Positions 28,601-38,583 of a stretch of 64,000 nt of DNA are shown here, piece after piece. The position numbers were made by a program, and so were the translations under genes. The DNA lies in contig NZ_CP133774.1 in the NCBI RefSeq assembly GCF_034344865.1, positions 2,852,001 through 2,916,000 on the forward strand. Direction: 5' to 3'. The notes under the pieces were generated by a model, which saw only the letters and a program-made list of their open reading frames with translations, made no database searches and was not told where the DNA came from. Numbering within the stretch: position 1 is the stretch's first letter; every line of letters begins with the position of its first letter. This stretch comes from Pseudomonas sp. 10S4 (lineage in GTDB: Bacteria > Pseudomonadota > Gammaproteobacteria > Pseudomonadales > Pseudomonadaceae).

Positions 28601-30196
28601 CTACTTCACCTGGGTGGTGGCGAAGTTATTAGTGGTGAGGGGGCTAATGTGATAGCCCTCTACGTTGTTGCGCATTGCGGTAAACATACGGGTGTGGGCC
28701 ATGCTGATCCACGGTTGATCCTGGTTAAAGATCACCTGAGCCTGCTCGTACAGCTTGGCCCGTTCGGCCGGGTCAACTTTAGCGCGTGCTTCGTCCAGCA
28801 GTGTCTGGAATTTCTCGTTGCACCAACGGGCGTAGTTTTCGCCGTTTTTGGCAGCCTCGCAACTGAGCATAGGCGTCAGAAAATTATCCGGGTCGCCGTT
28901 GTCGCCCGCCCATCCGGCGGAAACCATGTCGTGCTCGCCGTTTTTGGCGCGTTTGAGCATTTCGCCCCATTCCATGACGCGAATATCAATCTTGATTCCG
29001 ACCTTGGCCAGGTCGGCCTGCATCATCTGCGCGCCGAGCATCGGGTTCGGGTTGGTCGGGCCGCCGCCGTTACGGGTGAACAGGGTGAGCACCGTGCCTT
29101 CCGGTACGCCGGCTTCCTTGAGCAGGGCGCGAGCCTTGTCGAGATCACGCGGCGGGTTCTTCAAGTCGTGGTTGTAACCCAGCAGGGTGTCCGGGTACGG
29201 GTTGACCGCGACCGTGGCGTTACCTTTGCCGAACAGCGCATTGACGTAAGCCGCTTTGTCGAAGGCGATGTCGATGGCCTTACGCACCCGCACGTCACTC
29301 ATGTACTTGTGGGTGGTGTTCATGGCGATGTACGAAACGGTCATCGCGTTCAGTTCATCGACCTTCAGGTTCGAGTCTTTCTTGATGCTCGGGATGTCAT
29401 CCGGTTTCGGGTACAGCGCGATCTGGCACTCGTTGGCCTTGAGCTTTTGCAGGCGCACGTTGTTGTCGGTGGCGATGGCCAGGATCAGCGCATCAGCCGG
29501 AGGCTTGCCACGGAAATACTCCGGGTTGGCCTTGAAACGGACCTGAGCATCCTTGGCGTAACGCTGGAAGATAAACGGGCCGGTGCCGATTGGCTTGCTG
29601 TTCAGATCGCTGGTCTTGTCGGCCTTGAGCAACTGGTCAGCGTACTCGGCGGAGTAGATCGAGGAGAAGGCCATGGCGATGTCAGCCAGGAATGGCGCTT
29701 CGCGACGAGTCAGGGTGAATTTGACGGTGTTGTCGTCAACTTTCTCGACGCTTTTCAGCAGTTCCTTGAAGCCCATGCTTTCAAAGTACGGGAAGCCCAC
29801 GCTCGACAGTTTGTGCCATGGATGGTTTGGGTCCAGTTGACGCTGGAAGCTCCAGACCACGTCGTCGGCATTCATGTCGCGGGTCGGCTTGAAGTATTCG
29901 GTGGTGTGAAACTTGACGCCTTTGCGCAGATGGAACGTGTAGTTCAGACCGTCCTCGCTGATGTCCCAGGAGTCGGCCAGTGCCGGAACCACTTCGGTGG
30001 TACCGGGCTTGAACGCCACCAGACGATTGAAGATGGTTTCGGACACTGCGTCGCCTGTGACTGCAGTCGTGTACTGGACCATATCGAAGCCTTCCGGACT
30101 GGCTTCGGTGCAGACCACCAAGGGTTTGGCCGAGACGCCAACAGCGACACTCAGCAACGCGGCAGCGATGGCCGCACGTAGGGGAAGCATTTTCAT
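28601..30196 (-). CDS. dppA: dipeptide-binding periplasmic protein, DppA-like (copy adjacent to dppB)
   Basis: A 531-residue class C (SBP_bac_5) binding protein. The signal peptide MKMLPLRAAIAAALLSVAVGVSA ends near residue 23, followed by the family start VVCTEASPEGFD, with WDISEDGLNYTFHLRKGVKFH (about residue 95) and WAGDNGDPDNFLTPMLSC. It should deliver dipeptides to DppBC. Start at 30,196 is supported by the signal peptide. It is the most diverged of the four paralogues in this region; the other three resemble each other more. Confidence 0.93.
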   Translation of the reverse strand: MKMLPLRAAIAAALLSVAVGVSAKPLVVCTEASPEGFDMVQYTTAVTGDAVSETIFNRLVAFKPGTTEVVPALADSWDISEDGLNYTFHLRKGVKFHTTEYFKPTRDMNADDVVWSFQRQLDPNHPWHKLSSVGFPYFESMGFKELLKSVEKVDDNTVKFTLTRREAPFLADIAMAFSSIYSAEYADQLLKADKTSDLNSKPIGTGPFIFQRYAKDAQVRFKANPEYFRGKPPADALILAIATDNNVRLQKLKANECQIALYPKPDDIPSIKKDSNLKVDELNAMTVSYIAMNTTHKYMSDVRVRKAIDIAFDKAAYVNALFGKGNATVAVNPYPDTLLGYNHDLKNPPRDLDKARALLKEAGVPEGTVLTLFTRNGGGPTNPNPMLGAQMMQADLAKVGIKIDIRVMEWGEMLKRAKNGEHDMVSAGWAGDNGDPDNFLTPMLSCEAAKNGENYARWCNEKFQTLLDEARAKVDPAERAKLYEQAQVIFNQDQPWISMAHTRMFTAMRNNVEGYHISPLTTNNFATTQVK

Positions 30197-30233
30197 CAAG
30201 AGCCCTCTGCAATCGGTTGAACAGGAAAAACCG

Positions 30234-30262
30234 AACGGCCGACTCTTCATGAGTCAGCCGTT
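30234..30262 (-). terminator. terminator between porin gene and dppA
   Basis: AACGGC-x-GACTC pairs with GAGTC-x-GCCGTT across a five-base loop. On the minus strand it is followed by CGGTTTTTCC. It lies 12 bases after the porin stop and 38 bases before the dppA start, so dppA may have its own promoter or depend on read-through. Confidence 0.75.
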
Positions 30263-30273
30263 GGGCGGTGTTT

Positions 30274-31686
30274 TTACAGAATGTTGAACGGGATGGTGGT
30301 TACGAGACGGAACTCGTTGATGCTGCCGTCAGCCTGGTTTTCGCTGGCACGGTGAGCGGTGTAGGTCGCGCGAACAGTGGAGGCCTTGAGTGGGCCGCTC
30401 TGCACTGCGTACGAAGCACCGATGCCGTATTCGTAGTGATGCTCGCCGTCCATGTTTTTCACGTCATACGCAGTGCCGGTGTAGTGAGTACCGTCGATGC
30501 CCCAGCCGCGAGCCTGGTAGATGTTGAACTTCAGGCCTGGCACGCCGTATTCGGCCATGTTCAGACCGTAGGCGATCTGGAAGGATTTCTCGTTCGGACC
30601 GTTGAAGTCGGACAGCAGGGAGTTGGCCAGGTAGATGCCGTTGGTTTCATGCAGGTAGTCGAAGTACTCGTTGCCGTTAATTTCCTGGTACGAGAAGGTC
30701 AGGCTGTGGGCCTGGTGAGTCAGGCCGAACGACAGGGAGTAGGCGTCGTTGTCGATTTCACCCATCTCTTTTTTGCCGGTATCGACGGTTTTGTAGTAGT
30801 TCAGGCCAGTGGTCAGGCTCAGGACATTGCTGTCACCCAGTTCATGGGTAGCGCCGAAGTAGTACTGGTTCCAGAAGTCTTCAACCTGGGATGCATACAG
30901 GCTGGTCTTCAGGCTTTTCAGCGGCTGGTAGTTCAGGCCGACGATGCTAACGCGATCGGTTTCAGCGTTGTTGTTGGTGTACTCGGAGCGAAATTTCGAC
31001 AGGCTCTCTTCGGTACGCGGCGATACGCGGTCGAAGGTGCCAGCGTCGAACGACAGGTTGTTCAGCTCTTCGCTGTGCAGGCTCACACCTTCAAAGCTCG
31101 AAGGCAGTGGACGGTTGCCGATGGTGTCGACGATTGGCGTGCTGAAGTTCTGGCGACCGGCGGTCAGGGTAGTGTTCGACACGCGGAACTTGACGTTGGC
31201 CAGGCCCAGTTTGCTCCACTGACCTTCAGCGTCGCCGCCTTCGGTGGTCAGGGTACGGTTGTTACCGGCGCCTGGACGGGAACCTGGTGCGCCACCGTTG
31301 TTGGAGGCCAGGCTCTTGCGATCACGTTCCAGTGCAACGGCGTTGTACGCGGCCACTTCAGTGCTGACACCGACGGTGCCCTGAGTGAAGCCGGAAGTGA
31401 AATTGACGATGGTGCCCTGAACCCAGTTGATCCGGCGATCGGTCGGGGTTGCTACACCGTCTTTACGGTAGGTGAACTTGCCGCCACGTTTCAGTTGCTC
31501 GTTGGCGTACCAGTTACGGGTGGTGCCTTTGATCGTTGTACCTTCGACAAAGCCAGGTGCTTCGGCTTGGGCGCTGGCGGTGTTGACGGTCACCGGGGTG
31601 AAATCCTGGCTCTGGGTTTCCGCATACGCCGTGGCGGTGATGCTGCTGATGGCCAAGGCCAGGATCGCGGTGCTGCTCAGTTTCAT
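30274..31686 (-). CDS. OprD-family outer-membrane porin (OpdD/OpdP-like)
   Basis: A 470-residue porin with signal peptide MKLSSTAILALAISSITATAYA. It has the OprD-family N-terminal GFVEGTTIKGTTRNWYAN, an internal RPLPSSFEGVSLHSEELNNL, and a C-terminal strand ending in FNIL, the aromatic/hydrophobic outer-membrane insertion signal. OprD porins make 18-strand channels for amino acids and small peptides. In P. aeruginosa a porin of this kind lies in the dpp locus, so uptake of dipeptides across the outer membrane is likely. It is embedded between binding-protein genes on the same strand. Confidence 0.9.
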   Translation of the reverse strand: MKLSSTAILALAISSITATAYAETQSQDFTPVTVNTASAQAEAPGFVEGTTIKGTTRNWYANEQLKRGGKFTYRKDGVATPTDRRINWVQGTIVNFTSGFTQGTVGVSTEVAAYNAVALERDRKSLASNNGGAPGSRPGAGNNRTLTTEGGDAEGQWSKLGLANVKFRVSNTTLTAGRQNFSTPIVDTIGNRPLPSSFEGVSLHSEELNNLSFDAGTFDRVSPRTEESLSKFRSEYTNNNAETDRVSIVGLNYQPLKSLKTSLYASQVEDFWNQYYFGATHELGDSNVLSLTTGLNYYKTVDTGKKEMGEIDNDAYSLSFGLTHQAHSLTFSYQEINGNEYFDYLHETNGIYLANSLLSDFNGPNEKSFQIAYGLNMAEYGVPGLKFNIYQARGWGIDGTHYTGTAYDVKNMDGEHHYEYGIGASYAVQSGPLKASTVRATYTAHRASENQADGSINEFRLVTTIPFNIL

Positions 31687-31855
31687 GGGTGAAGCTCCTT
31701 TACTTTCTTTTTTAGTGCCGGTTTTTTTGTGGCCCGGCTATTGGTTTAGAACTCATTCAGCGCTTCGCAAACGTTTGCTGTAGGCCCAATTGGCGAATTA
31801 CGGCAATACGCTTGCGTGAGGGCGAAATCCGCCCCCAGCGTTTTTGGCTTATCGG

Positions 31856-33457
31856 TTATTGATCGATGCTGACACCCGAGAACACGTTGCGACCAAACGG
31901 GCTCACCTTGAACCCTTCTATTTTGGCGCTTAACGGCTGGTTGACCGTCGAGTGAGCGATAGGCGTGATCGGCACTTGCTGCTTGAGCAATTGCTGCGCC
32001 TGTTTGTACAGCACGGTGCGCTGGTCCCGATCAGTGACGACCTTGGCCTGCTTGACCAGCTTGTCGTAAGCCGGATCACACCACATGGAGTAGTTGTTGC
32101 CGCCAATGGCGTCGCAGCTGTACAGCGTGCCGAGCCAGTTGTCCGGGTCCCCGTTGTCACCGGTCCAGCCGATCAGGCTGATGTCGTGCTCGCCATTCTT
32201 GGTGCGCTTGATGTACTCGCCCCATTCGTAGCTGACGATCTTCACTTTGAGGCCGATTTTCGCCCAGTCAGCCTGGAGCATTTCGGCCATCAACTTGGCG
32301 TTGGGGTTGTAGGGGCGCTGGACCGGCATGGCCCAGAGGGTGATTTCGGTGCCTTCCTTGACGCCGGCAGCCTTGAGCAACTCTCTGGCTTTTTCCGGAT
32401 CGTAGGCAGCATCTTTAATGGTTTCGTCGTAGGACCACTGGGTCGGCGGCATGGCGTTGACCGCCAACTGCCCGGCGCCCTGGTACACGGCGTTCAAAAT
32501 GCTTTTTTTGTTCACCGCCATGTCCAGCGCCTGACGCACTTCGAGCTGGTCGAACGGTTTGTGGCGCACGTTGTAGGCGATGTAGCCGAGGTTGAAGCCA
32601 GGCTTCTCGATGAGCTGGAGTTTCGGGTCGTTCTTGAGTGCTGTTACATCGGCCGGGCGCGGGTGCAGAGTGATCTGGCATTCGTTGGCCTTGAGCTTCT
32701 GCACCCGCACCGACGCGTCGGTGTTGATGGCGAAAATCAGGTTGTCGAGCTTGACCCGGCTCGGGTCCCAGTACTGCTTGTTGCCGGTGTAACGGATGTT
32801 GGAGTCTTTCTGGTAACTCTTGAACACGAACGGCCCGGTGCCGATCGGCTTCTGATTAATATCGCTTGGTTTGCCAACCGCCAGCAGTTTGTCGGCGTAT
32901 TCGGCCGACAGGATGGCGGCGAAGCTCATGGCGATGTTCTGGATGAACGCGGCGTCCACGCTGTTGAGCGTCATGACCACGGTCAGCGGCCCGGTCTTCT
33001 CGACCTTGGCGATGTTCTTGTTCAGGCTCATCCCGTTGAAATACGGGAACTCGGTCGGATAAGCCTTACGGAAAGGTTGTTGCGGGTCGAGCATGCGATT
33101 AAACGTGAACAGCACGTCATCGGCATTGAAATCACGGGTTGGCGTGAAGTAAGGCGTGGTATGGAACTTCACCCCTTCGCGCAGGTGGAAGGTGTACGTG
33201 AGGCCGTCTTCGGAAATATCCCAGCGGGTTGCCAGGCCAGGAACGACGTTGGTGGCGCCTTTTTCAAACTCTGCCAGTCGGTTATACAGCGGCTCGGCGG
33301 CGTCGTTGTCGGTCGCAGTGGTGTACTGCGCCGTGTCGAAACCGGCGGGGCTGCCTTCTGAGCAGAATACCAGGCTGTTGTTGGCGGCCTGGCTGATGGA
33401 AGTGGCGGCCAACAGGCCGGTGCCCAGCAATGCGGATAAAACCAAGGTATGGCGCAT
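31856..33457 (-). CDS. dipeptide-binding periplasmic protein, paralogue 2
   Basis: A 533-residue SBP_bac_5 protein. Signal peptide MRHTLVLSALLGTGLLAATSISQA, then LVFCSEGSPAGFD. WDISEDGLTYTFHLREGVKFH and GWTGDNGDPDNWLG are conserved. It has no permease genes of its own and presumably feeds DppBCDF with a different peptide preference. Start ATG 33,457 fits the signal peptide. It ends about 170 bases ahead of the porin gene. Confidence 0.93.
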   Translation of the reverse strand: MRHTLVLSALLGTGLLAATSISQAANNSLVFCSEGSPAGFDTAQYTTATDNDAAEPLYNRLAEFEKGATNVVPGLATRWDISEDGLTYTFHLREGVKFHTTPYFTPTRDFNADDVLFTFNRMLDPQQPFRKAYPTEFPYFNGMSLNKNIAKVEKTGPLTVVMTLNSVDAAFIQNIAMSFAAILSAEYADKLLAVGKPSDINQKPIGTGPFVFKSYQKDSNIRYTGNKQYWDPSRVKLDNLIFAINTDASVRVQKLKANECQITLHPRPADVTALKNDPKLQLIEKPGFNLGYIAYNVRHKPFDQLEVRQALDMAVNKKSILNAVYQGAGQLAVNAMPPTQWSYDETIKDAAYDPEKARELLKAAGVKEGTEITLWAMPVQRPYNPNAKLMAEMLQADWAKIGLKVKIVSYEWGEYIKRTKNGEHDISLIGWTGDNGDPDNWLGTLYSCDAIGGNNYSMWCDPAYDKLVKQAKVVTDRDQRTVLYKQAQQLLKQQVPITPIAHSTVNQPLSAKIEGFKVSPFGRNVFSGVSIDQ

Positions 33458-33724
33458 AACGCTCCCTCTTTATTAGTGTTTAACAATGAGCCTCCGTCCC
33501 GTCCAGGGACGTGGGGGCTGCATTGAGCTCAAACCATTGCGCGCAGCAAACCGAGAGCCCACGCATGCACTGGTCAGATCCCGACGGTATGAGCCGCGGG
33601 TCTGGCAGTAAATGCGGAAAGGCCTGAAAAACGCGTAGGAAAAGCCGACACGTCCTAAACCTCTGCTGTGGTACGCAGTGGATTTGGCTGTCAGAGAATT
33701 CCTACTTTCCCGGCAGATAAAGCT

Positions 33725-33749
33725 ACGGCGACGTCATAAACGTCGCCGT
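33725..33749 (-). terminator. hairpin after binding-protein paralogue 3
   Basis: ACGGCGACG and CGTCGCCGT pair around TCATAAA, 10 bases past the stop codon. There is no T-run, so it may be an attenuator or 3'-end protector. Confidence 0.55.
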
Positions 33750-33758
33750 TGCCAAACC

Positions 33759-35384
33759 TTATTTGCTGACGCTGACGCCGTAGAAGGAGTTCAAGCCGAA
33801 TGGGCTGATCTTGAAGTCCTGCACGTTGGCGCGCATGGGTTGATACACCGTCGAGTGTGCGATAGGTGTCATTGGAACTGCATCTTTGAGGATGTGTTGT
33901 GCTTGCTTGTACAGCTCGATGCGCTTGGCCTGATCAGGCGTAGCCTTGGCTTCTTTGATCAGAGCGTCGTACGGCTTGTCGCACCATTTGGAGAAGTTGT
34001 TGCCGTTCAGCGCGTCGCAGCCGAACAGGGTGCCGAGCCAGTTGTCCGGGTCCCCATTGTCACCGCTCCAGCCGATGATCATCGCCTGGTTTTCGCCACC
34101 TTTGGAACGCTTGATGTACTCGCCCCATTCGTAGCTGACGATGTTCACGTTCAGGCCGATTTTCTTCCAGTCGGACTGCAGCATTTCAGCCATCAGTTTG
34201 GCGTTCGGGTTGTATGGACGCTGAACCGGCATGGCCCACAGAGTGATCTGGGTGCCTTCCTTGACGCCAGCTTCCTTGAGCAGCTCTTTGGCTTTCTCAG
34301 GGTCGTACTTGGCATCTTTGATGGTGGTGTCGTAGGACCACTGGGTCGGAGGCATGGCGTTGACGGCCAGTTGGCCGGCGCCCTGGTAAACCGAGTCGAT
34401 GATCTGAGGCTTGTTGACGGCCATGTCCAGCGCCTGACGGACCTTGAGGTCGGCCAATGGGTTTGGAGCGGTTTGGCCCTTCAGAACAGGCATCACGTTG
34501 TAGGCGATGTAGCCCAGGTTGAAACCGGCCTGGTTTGGCAGTTTCAGCTCTTTGTCTTCACCCAGTGCCTTGAGGTCGGCTGGACGCGGGAAAAGAGTGA
34601 CCTGGCATTCGTTTTTCTTCAGCTTCTGAATACGTACCGACGGGTCGGTGGTGATAGCGAAGATCAGGTTGTCGATCTTCACGTCTTCAGGCTTCCAGTA
34701 GTCCTTGTTCCCGGTGTAGCGGATGTTGGAGTCTTTCTGGTAGCTCTTGAACACGAACGGGCCAGTGCCGATGGGCTTCTGGTTGATGTCGGCTGCCTTG
34801 CCTTCCTTGAGCAGCTTGGCAGCGTACTCGGCGGACTGGATGGAAGCGAAGCTCATCGCCATGTTCTGGATGAACGCAGCGTCAACGGTGTTCAGGACAA
34901 ACTTGACCGTGTGATCGTCGACCTTCTCGATCTTGGCGATGTTGGTGTCCATCCCCATGTCGGTGAAGTACGGGAATTCGGTCGGGTACGCTTTGCGGAA
35001 CGGATCATCCTTGTTAATCATGCGATTAAAGGTGAACAGCACGTCATCAGCGTTGAAGTTGCGAGTCGGGGTGAAATACGGAGTGGTATGGAACTTCACA
35101 CCTTCACGCAGGTGAAAAGTGTATTCCTTCACGTCCGGGGAAATATCCCAACTGGTCGCCAAACCAGGAATCACGGCGGTGCCGCCGCGCTCGAACTGGG
35201 TCAGGCGGTTGAACATGGTTTCTGCAGAGGCGTCGAAGTCGGTTCCGGTGGTGTACTGACCAGGATCAAAACCGGCCGGGCTCCCTTCGGAGCAAAACAC
35301 CAGGTTAGTCGCCGCTTGGGCGAAAGGTGCGCTAGCTAACAAGCTTGCGCCGACTAAAAACGGAATGACCGCGTGTTTAAGCAT
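33759..35384 (-). CDS. dipeptide-binding periplasmic protein, paralogue 3
   Basis: A 541-residue SBP_bac_5 protein. The start at 35,384 (MLKHAVIPFLVGASLLASAPFAQA) gives a proper signal peptide; 43 codons of open frame upstream do not. LVFCSEGSPAGFDPGQYTTG and GWSGDNGDPDNWLG are conserved. It is very similar to paralogues 2 and 4, evidence of tandem duplication. A short insertion (PVLKGQTAPNP) near residue 315 is absent from the neighbours. Confidence 0.93.
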   Translation of the reverse strand: MLKHAVIPFLVGASLLASAPFAQAATNLVFCSEGSPAGFDPGQYTTGTDFDASAETMFNRLTQFERGGTAVIPGLATSWDISPDVKEYTFHLREGVKFHTTPYFTPTRNFNADDVLFTFNRMINKDDPFRKAYPTEFPYFTDMGMDTNIAKIEKVDDHTVKFVLNTVDAAFIQNMAMSFASIQSAEYAAKLLKEGKAADINQKPIGTGPFVFKSYQKDSNIRYTGNKDYWKPEDVKIDNLIFAITTDPSVRIQKLKKNECQVTLFPRPADLKALGEDKELKLPNQAGFNLGYIAYNVMPVLKGQTAPNPLADLKVRQALDMAVNKPQIIDSVYQGAGQLAVNAMPPTQWSYDTTIKDAKYDPEKAKELLKEAGVKEGTQITLWAMPVQRPYNPNAKLMAEMLQSDWKKIGLNVNIVSYEWGEYIKRSKGGENQAMIIGWSGDNGDPDNWLGTLFGCDALNGNNFSKWCDKPYDALIKEAKATPDQAKRIELYKQAQHILKDAVPMTPIAHSTVYQPMRANVQDFKISPFGLNSFYGVSVSK

Positions 35385-35605
35385 GGTGGCCTCATGATTT
35401 GTTGTCATTTTTGGAATTAGAGGACGACCTCGTGAGTCGTGCCTGCGGATACTTATGCAGGGGCCATACCCATTGCAAGATCCAGAGCGGCCACAAGTCT
35501 TAAACAGTGGCACGAACGTACCTTAATGTCGCATATGTATAAATTTTGACGCATTTGACCGTTTGCGCACGTTTTTTACGGTGCAAATGGCGCCCCACAA
35601 GGGGG

Positions 35606-35633
35606 CAACCGGGGCGCCTGGCGCACCCGGTTG
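35606..35633 (-). terminator. hairpin after binding-protein paralogue 4
   Basis: CAACCGGG and CCCGGTTG enclose a GC-rich inner arm (GCGCC/GGCGC), 11 bases after the stop. No T-run follows, so function is tentative. Confidence 0.5.
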
Positions 35634-35643
35634 GCGCGCGGTG

Positions 35644-37244
35644 TTACTTATTTATACCCACGCCATAGAAGGGTGTGAGGCCAAAAGGACTGATCTTGAA
35701 GTCGGTAACTTCCTTGCGCAAAGGCTGGAACACCGTCGAGTTGGCGATCGGTGTGATAGGCACCTGTTGCTTAAGGATTTTCTGCGCCTGTTGGTAGAGC
35801 TTGACCCGTTCGTCACGATCGGTTGAAACCTTGGCTTGCTGAACCAGTTTGTCGTACGCCGGATCACACCACTTGGCGTAGTTGCTACCTTTCACCGCAG
35901 CGCAGCTGTAGAGCACGCCGAGCCAGTTATCCGGGTCACCGTTGTCGCCGGTCCAGCCGTAGATCATCGCGTCATGCTCGCCGTTCTTGGCGCGTTTGAT
36001 GTACTCGCCCCACTCATAGCTGACGATATTGGCCTTGATCCCGACCTTCTCCCAATCCTGCTGGATCATCTGCGCCGACATCCGCGCATTCGGGTTGGAG
36101 GCGCGCTGCACGGTCATCGCCCACAAATTGATCGTCGTACCGGGTGCAACCCCTGCTTCTTTCAGTAGCGCCTTGGCTTTGGTCGGGTCGTAGGGCGCGT
36201 CCTTGATGGTCGGGTCATACGACCATTGCGCCGGTGGCAGGGCGTTTTGCGCGAGTTGGCCGGCACTCTGGTACACGGCTTTGATGATCGCCGGTTTGTC
36301 GATGGCCATGTCCAGGGCCTGGCGGACCTTGAGCTGATCCAGTGGCGGATGCGTCACGTTGTAGGCCAGGAAGCCGAGGTTGAATCCGGCCTGCTTCAGC
36401 ACCGTCAGGTTCGGGTCTTTCTCCATCACTTCGATGTCGGCCGGGCGCGGGTAGCCGCTGACCTGACACTCGCCGGTTTTGAGCTTCTGCAAGCGTACGG
36501 CGGCGTCCGGGGTGATCGAGAACACCAGGTTGTCGATCTTCACGTCCTCAGGTTTCCAGTACGCTTTGTTGCCGATGTAGCGGATCTGCGAGTCCTTCTG
36601 ATAACGCTTGAACACGAACGGGCCAGTGCCGACCGGCTTCTGGTTGATGTCCGCGGCTTTGCCTTCCTTTAATAGCTGCGCGCCGTACTCGGCGGACTGG
36701 ACCGAGGCGAAGCTCATGGCCAGGTTCTGGATGAAGGCGGCGTCGGTGTTGTTCAGGCTGAAGCGACGGTGTGCTCGTCGATCTTGTCGACGCTCTTGAT
36801 CGTTTTGTTCAGGTCCATGTCGGTGAAATACGGCGACTCGGCGGGGTAGGCCTTGCGGAACGCATTCTCCGGATCGAGCAGACGCTGGAAGGTGAACAAC
36901 ACGTCGTCGGCGTTGAAATCCCGGGTTGGGGTGAAGTAGTCGGTGGTATGAAACTTCACGCCGTCGCGCAGGTGGAAGGTGTAGCTGAGGCCGTCCTTGC
37001 TCACGTCCCAACTGGTCGCCAGGCCAGGCTCGACTTCGGTGCCGCCGCGTTTGAATTGGGTGAGGCGGTTGAAGACGGTTTCCGCCGAGGCATCGAAGTC
37101 GGTGCCGCTGGTGTATTGGCTCGGGTCGAAGCCGGCGGGGCTGGCTTCGGAGCAGTAGACCAATGTTGTGGCGGCTTGGGCGAAGGGAGCGGTGGTGGCT
37201 AGGGCGATTGCGAGCAGGAGAGGTTTGACGGTGGTTCTTTCCAT
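35644..37244 (-). CDS. dipeptide-binding periplasmic protein, paralogue 4 (one apparent frameshift)
   Basis: About 533 residues if repaired. Start ATG 37,244 gives MERTTVKPLLLAIALATTAPFAQA as signal peptide and then LVYCSEASPAGFD. The first frame stops after DKIDEHTVASA (about 36,755); the second resumes with RFSLNNTDAAFIQNLAMSFA. One missing C in GTC-CGC at about 36,761 explains the break. The rest is intact (TGDNGDPDNWLG, C-terminal YGVGINK). It may be a real pseudogene or a sequence error; the quality of the remaining frame favours error. Confidence 0.85.
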
Positions 37245-37384
37245 GGAGTCCCCGGGGGATTTGGGTAGCGGTGTATTCCTGAGAGTAGCTTTGTTGACCG
37301 GGCGCGCGGAAATATCGTTTTTTGAGGGGGACCCCTCTGTCTGGGCATAGTTGGCCGTTTTCCTTCGGATGTACTCGGTTAAAA

Positions 37385-37890
37385 CTGTGGGAGCTGGCTT
37401 GCCTGCGAAGGCGGCCTGATAGCCGACCTGTTTTCTGTTGACCGAGTACATATCCATTCCTGCGGTAACGGCCGCTTAGGGTTTCGCCCTTACGGCGAGT
37501 CCCTTTGGCAAACGCCCCAAAGGAACCAAAGGTCTCGCCCCGGCGTCCGGCCCCTCGCTTAGGCTCGGCGTTCCTTCGCTCCGGTATTCATCTGGGGGCA
37601 TCGCCTCCGGTCGGCTTCGCTTCAACCTCCTCTCGATGTGTGCGGCTTCGCCGCACGGCGCTACGCGCCTAACCCCCAGATGAACACCTCCACTCAGCCT
37701 CCCGAAGGGGCGGGCAGAGCAAGATCAAGATCAAGAGCAGGCGAGCTAACGCTCGGCCTAATGAGTGGTGAAGAGCGGGGCGGTGTATGCCGGTCTACTT
37801 TTGATTTTGTAGGTGCATGGCTTGCCCGCGAAGGCGGCCTGACAGCCGACCTGTCTCTCCCGGTTCTATACGGATCATTGTGGTAGATCG
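37385..37890. repeat. non-coding repetitive element block
   Basis: Two REP-like segments (GGCTTGCCTGCGAAGGCGGC at about 37,395 and GGCTTGCCCGCGAAGGCGGC at about 37,816) flank a 330-base block. The block contains GGGTTTCGCCCTTACGGCGAG, CCAAAGGAACCAAAGG, the hairpin GTGCGGCTTCGCCGCAC (about 37,640) and two copies of CCCAGATGAA/TTCATCTGGG in inverted orientation (about 37,588 and 37,675). I recognise this as a dispersed Pseudomonas intergenic repeat from memory. No gene is supported. Confidence 0.65.
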
Positions 37891-37997
37891 CTCCCACATT
37901 GGATCGGTGTGAACGCATTATTTGTTCACGCCAACGATCAGCGATGTGCGAGCTTGTCCGTGTTTCAGGAATTGGAATCCCATAGGGAAGATTTGGA

Positions 37998-38360
37998 ATG
38001 ACTCGAATTGTTGAAGTCCTGATGTACACCTTGAAGCCAGGGTCAGGATTGGATTTCCATCGGGTAATGCACGAAATAAGCGTTCCGCTGCACTTGAGGG
38101 CGGGCATGGATGTTGTTTCTTACGGCTGCTCATTACATGACGATGACAGCTATCACTTGATTCGTTCCTACGAAAACGAGGGCCATCGGCTGGCATCTCA
38201 AGAGGTTTTTTATTCAAGTTCGGAGTGGAGGCAAGGTCCGAGAGCGGAGATCGTCAGCAGGATTTTGGTCAGTACCATGACGGTGATGACCCTCACTCAA
38301 GAAGCGGTAGATACCGTCAGGCTTTCCCGAGTATTGGATAGCGTCGTCGACTTGGCATAA
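37998..38360 (+). CDS. NIPSNAP / dimeric alpha-beta barrel family protein
   Basis: A 120-residue cytoplasmic protein. IVEVLMYTLKPGSGLDFHRVM at the start is the NIPSNAP-like opening, and a central SYHLIRSYEN strand fits a ferredoxin-like dimeric barrel. The function is not known. The gene stands alone between repeat blocks, with GGAAGA before ATG 37,998. Confidence 0.6.
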   Translation: MTRIVEVLMYTLKPGSGLDFHRVMHEISVPLHLRAGMDVVSYGCSLHDDDSYHLIRSYENEGHRLASQEVFYSSSEWRQGPRAEIVSRILVSTMTVMTLTQEAVDTVRLSRVLDSVVDLA

Positions 38361-38368
38361 GACCGCGT

Positions 38369-38478
38369 CATCGTTCTTCGCGAGCAAGCCCGCTCCTACA
38401 GTTGATTTATGGCAGACACAGCATTTTTGAGCGCCCATGAGCCACTGTGGGAGCGGGCTTGCTCGCGAAGGCGGTAGA
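38369..38478. repeat. REPIN
   Basis: TTCGCGAGCAAGCCCGCTCCTACAG and CTGTGGGAGCGGGCTTGCTCGCGAA face each other about 50 bases apart. Confidence 0.85.
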
Positions 38479-38530
38479 TCGATCACCACAAAATCATCAG
38501 ACAGACCTACCCTGACTTTCCCCAGGCAAT

Positions 38531-38563
38531 AAAAAACGGCGATCACTCCAGTGATCGCCGTTT
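38531..38563 (-). terminator. Rho-independent terminator of the SIMPL gene
   Basis: AAACGGCGATCACT and AGTGATCGCCGTTT form a perfect 14-bp stem with a two-base centre. On the minus strand it runs into TTTTTTATT. Confidence 0.88.
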
Positions 38564-38583
38564 GTGTGTCCGGGCCTATCGCA

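Noticed and set aside
28532..35339. Plus-strand open frames of 470-550 codons across the dpp region
   Set aside because: Antisense to signal-peptide-bearing binding proteins and the porin; low-complexity Val/Gly/Arg-rich translations typical of shadows.
37694..38107. Open frames in the 37.4-38.1 kb repeat block
   Set aside because: They run across REP and repeat sequence on both strands, with no family resemblance.
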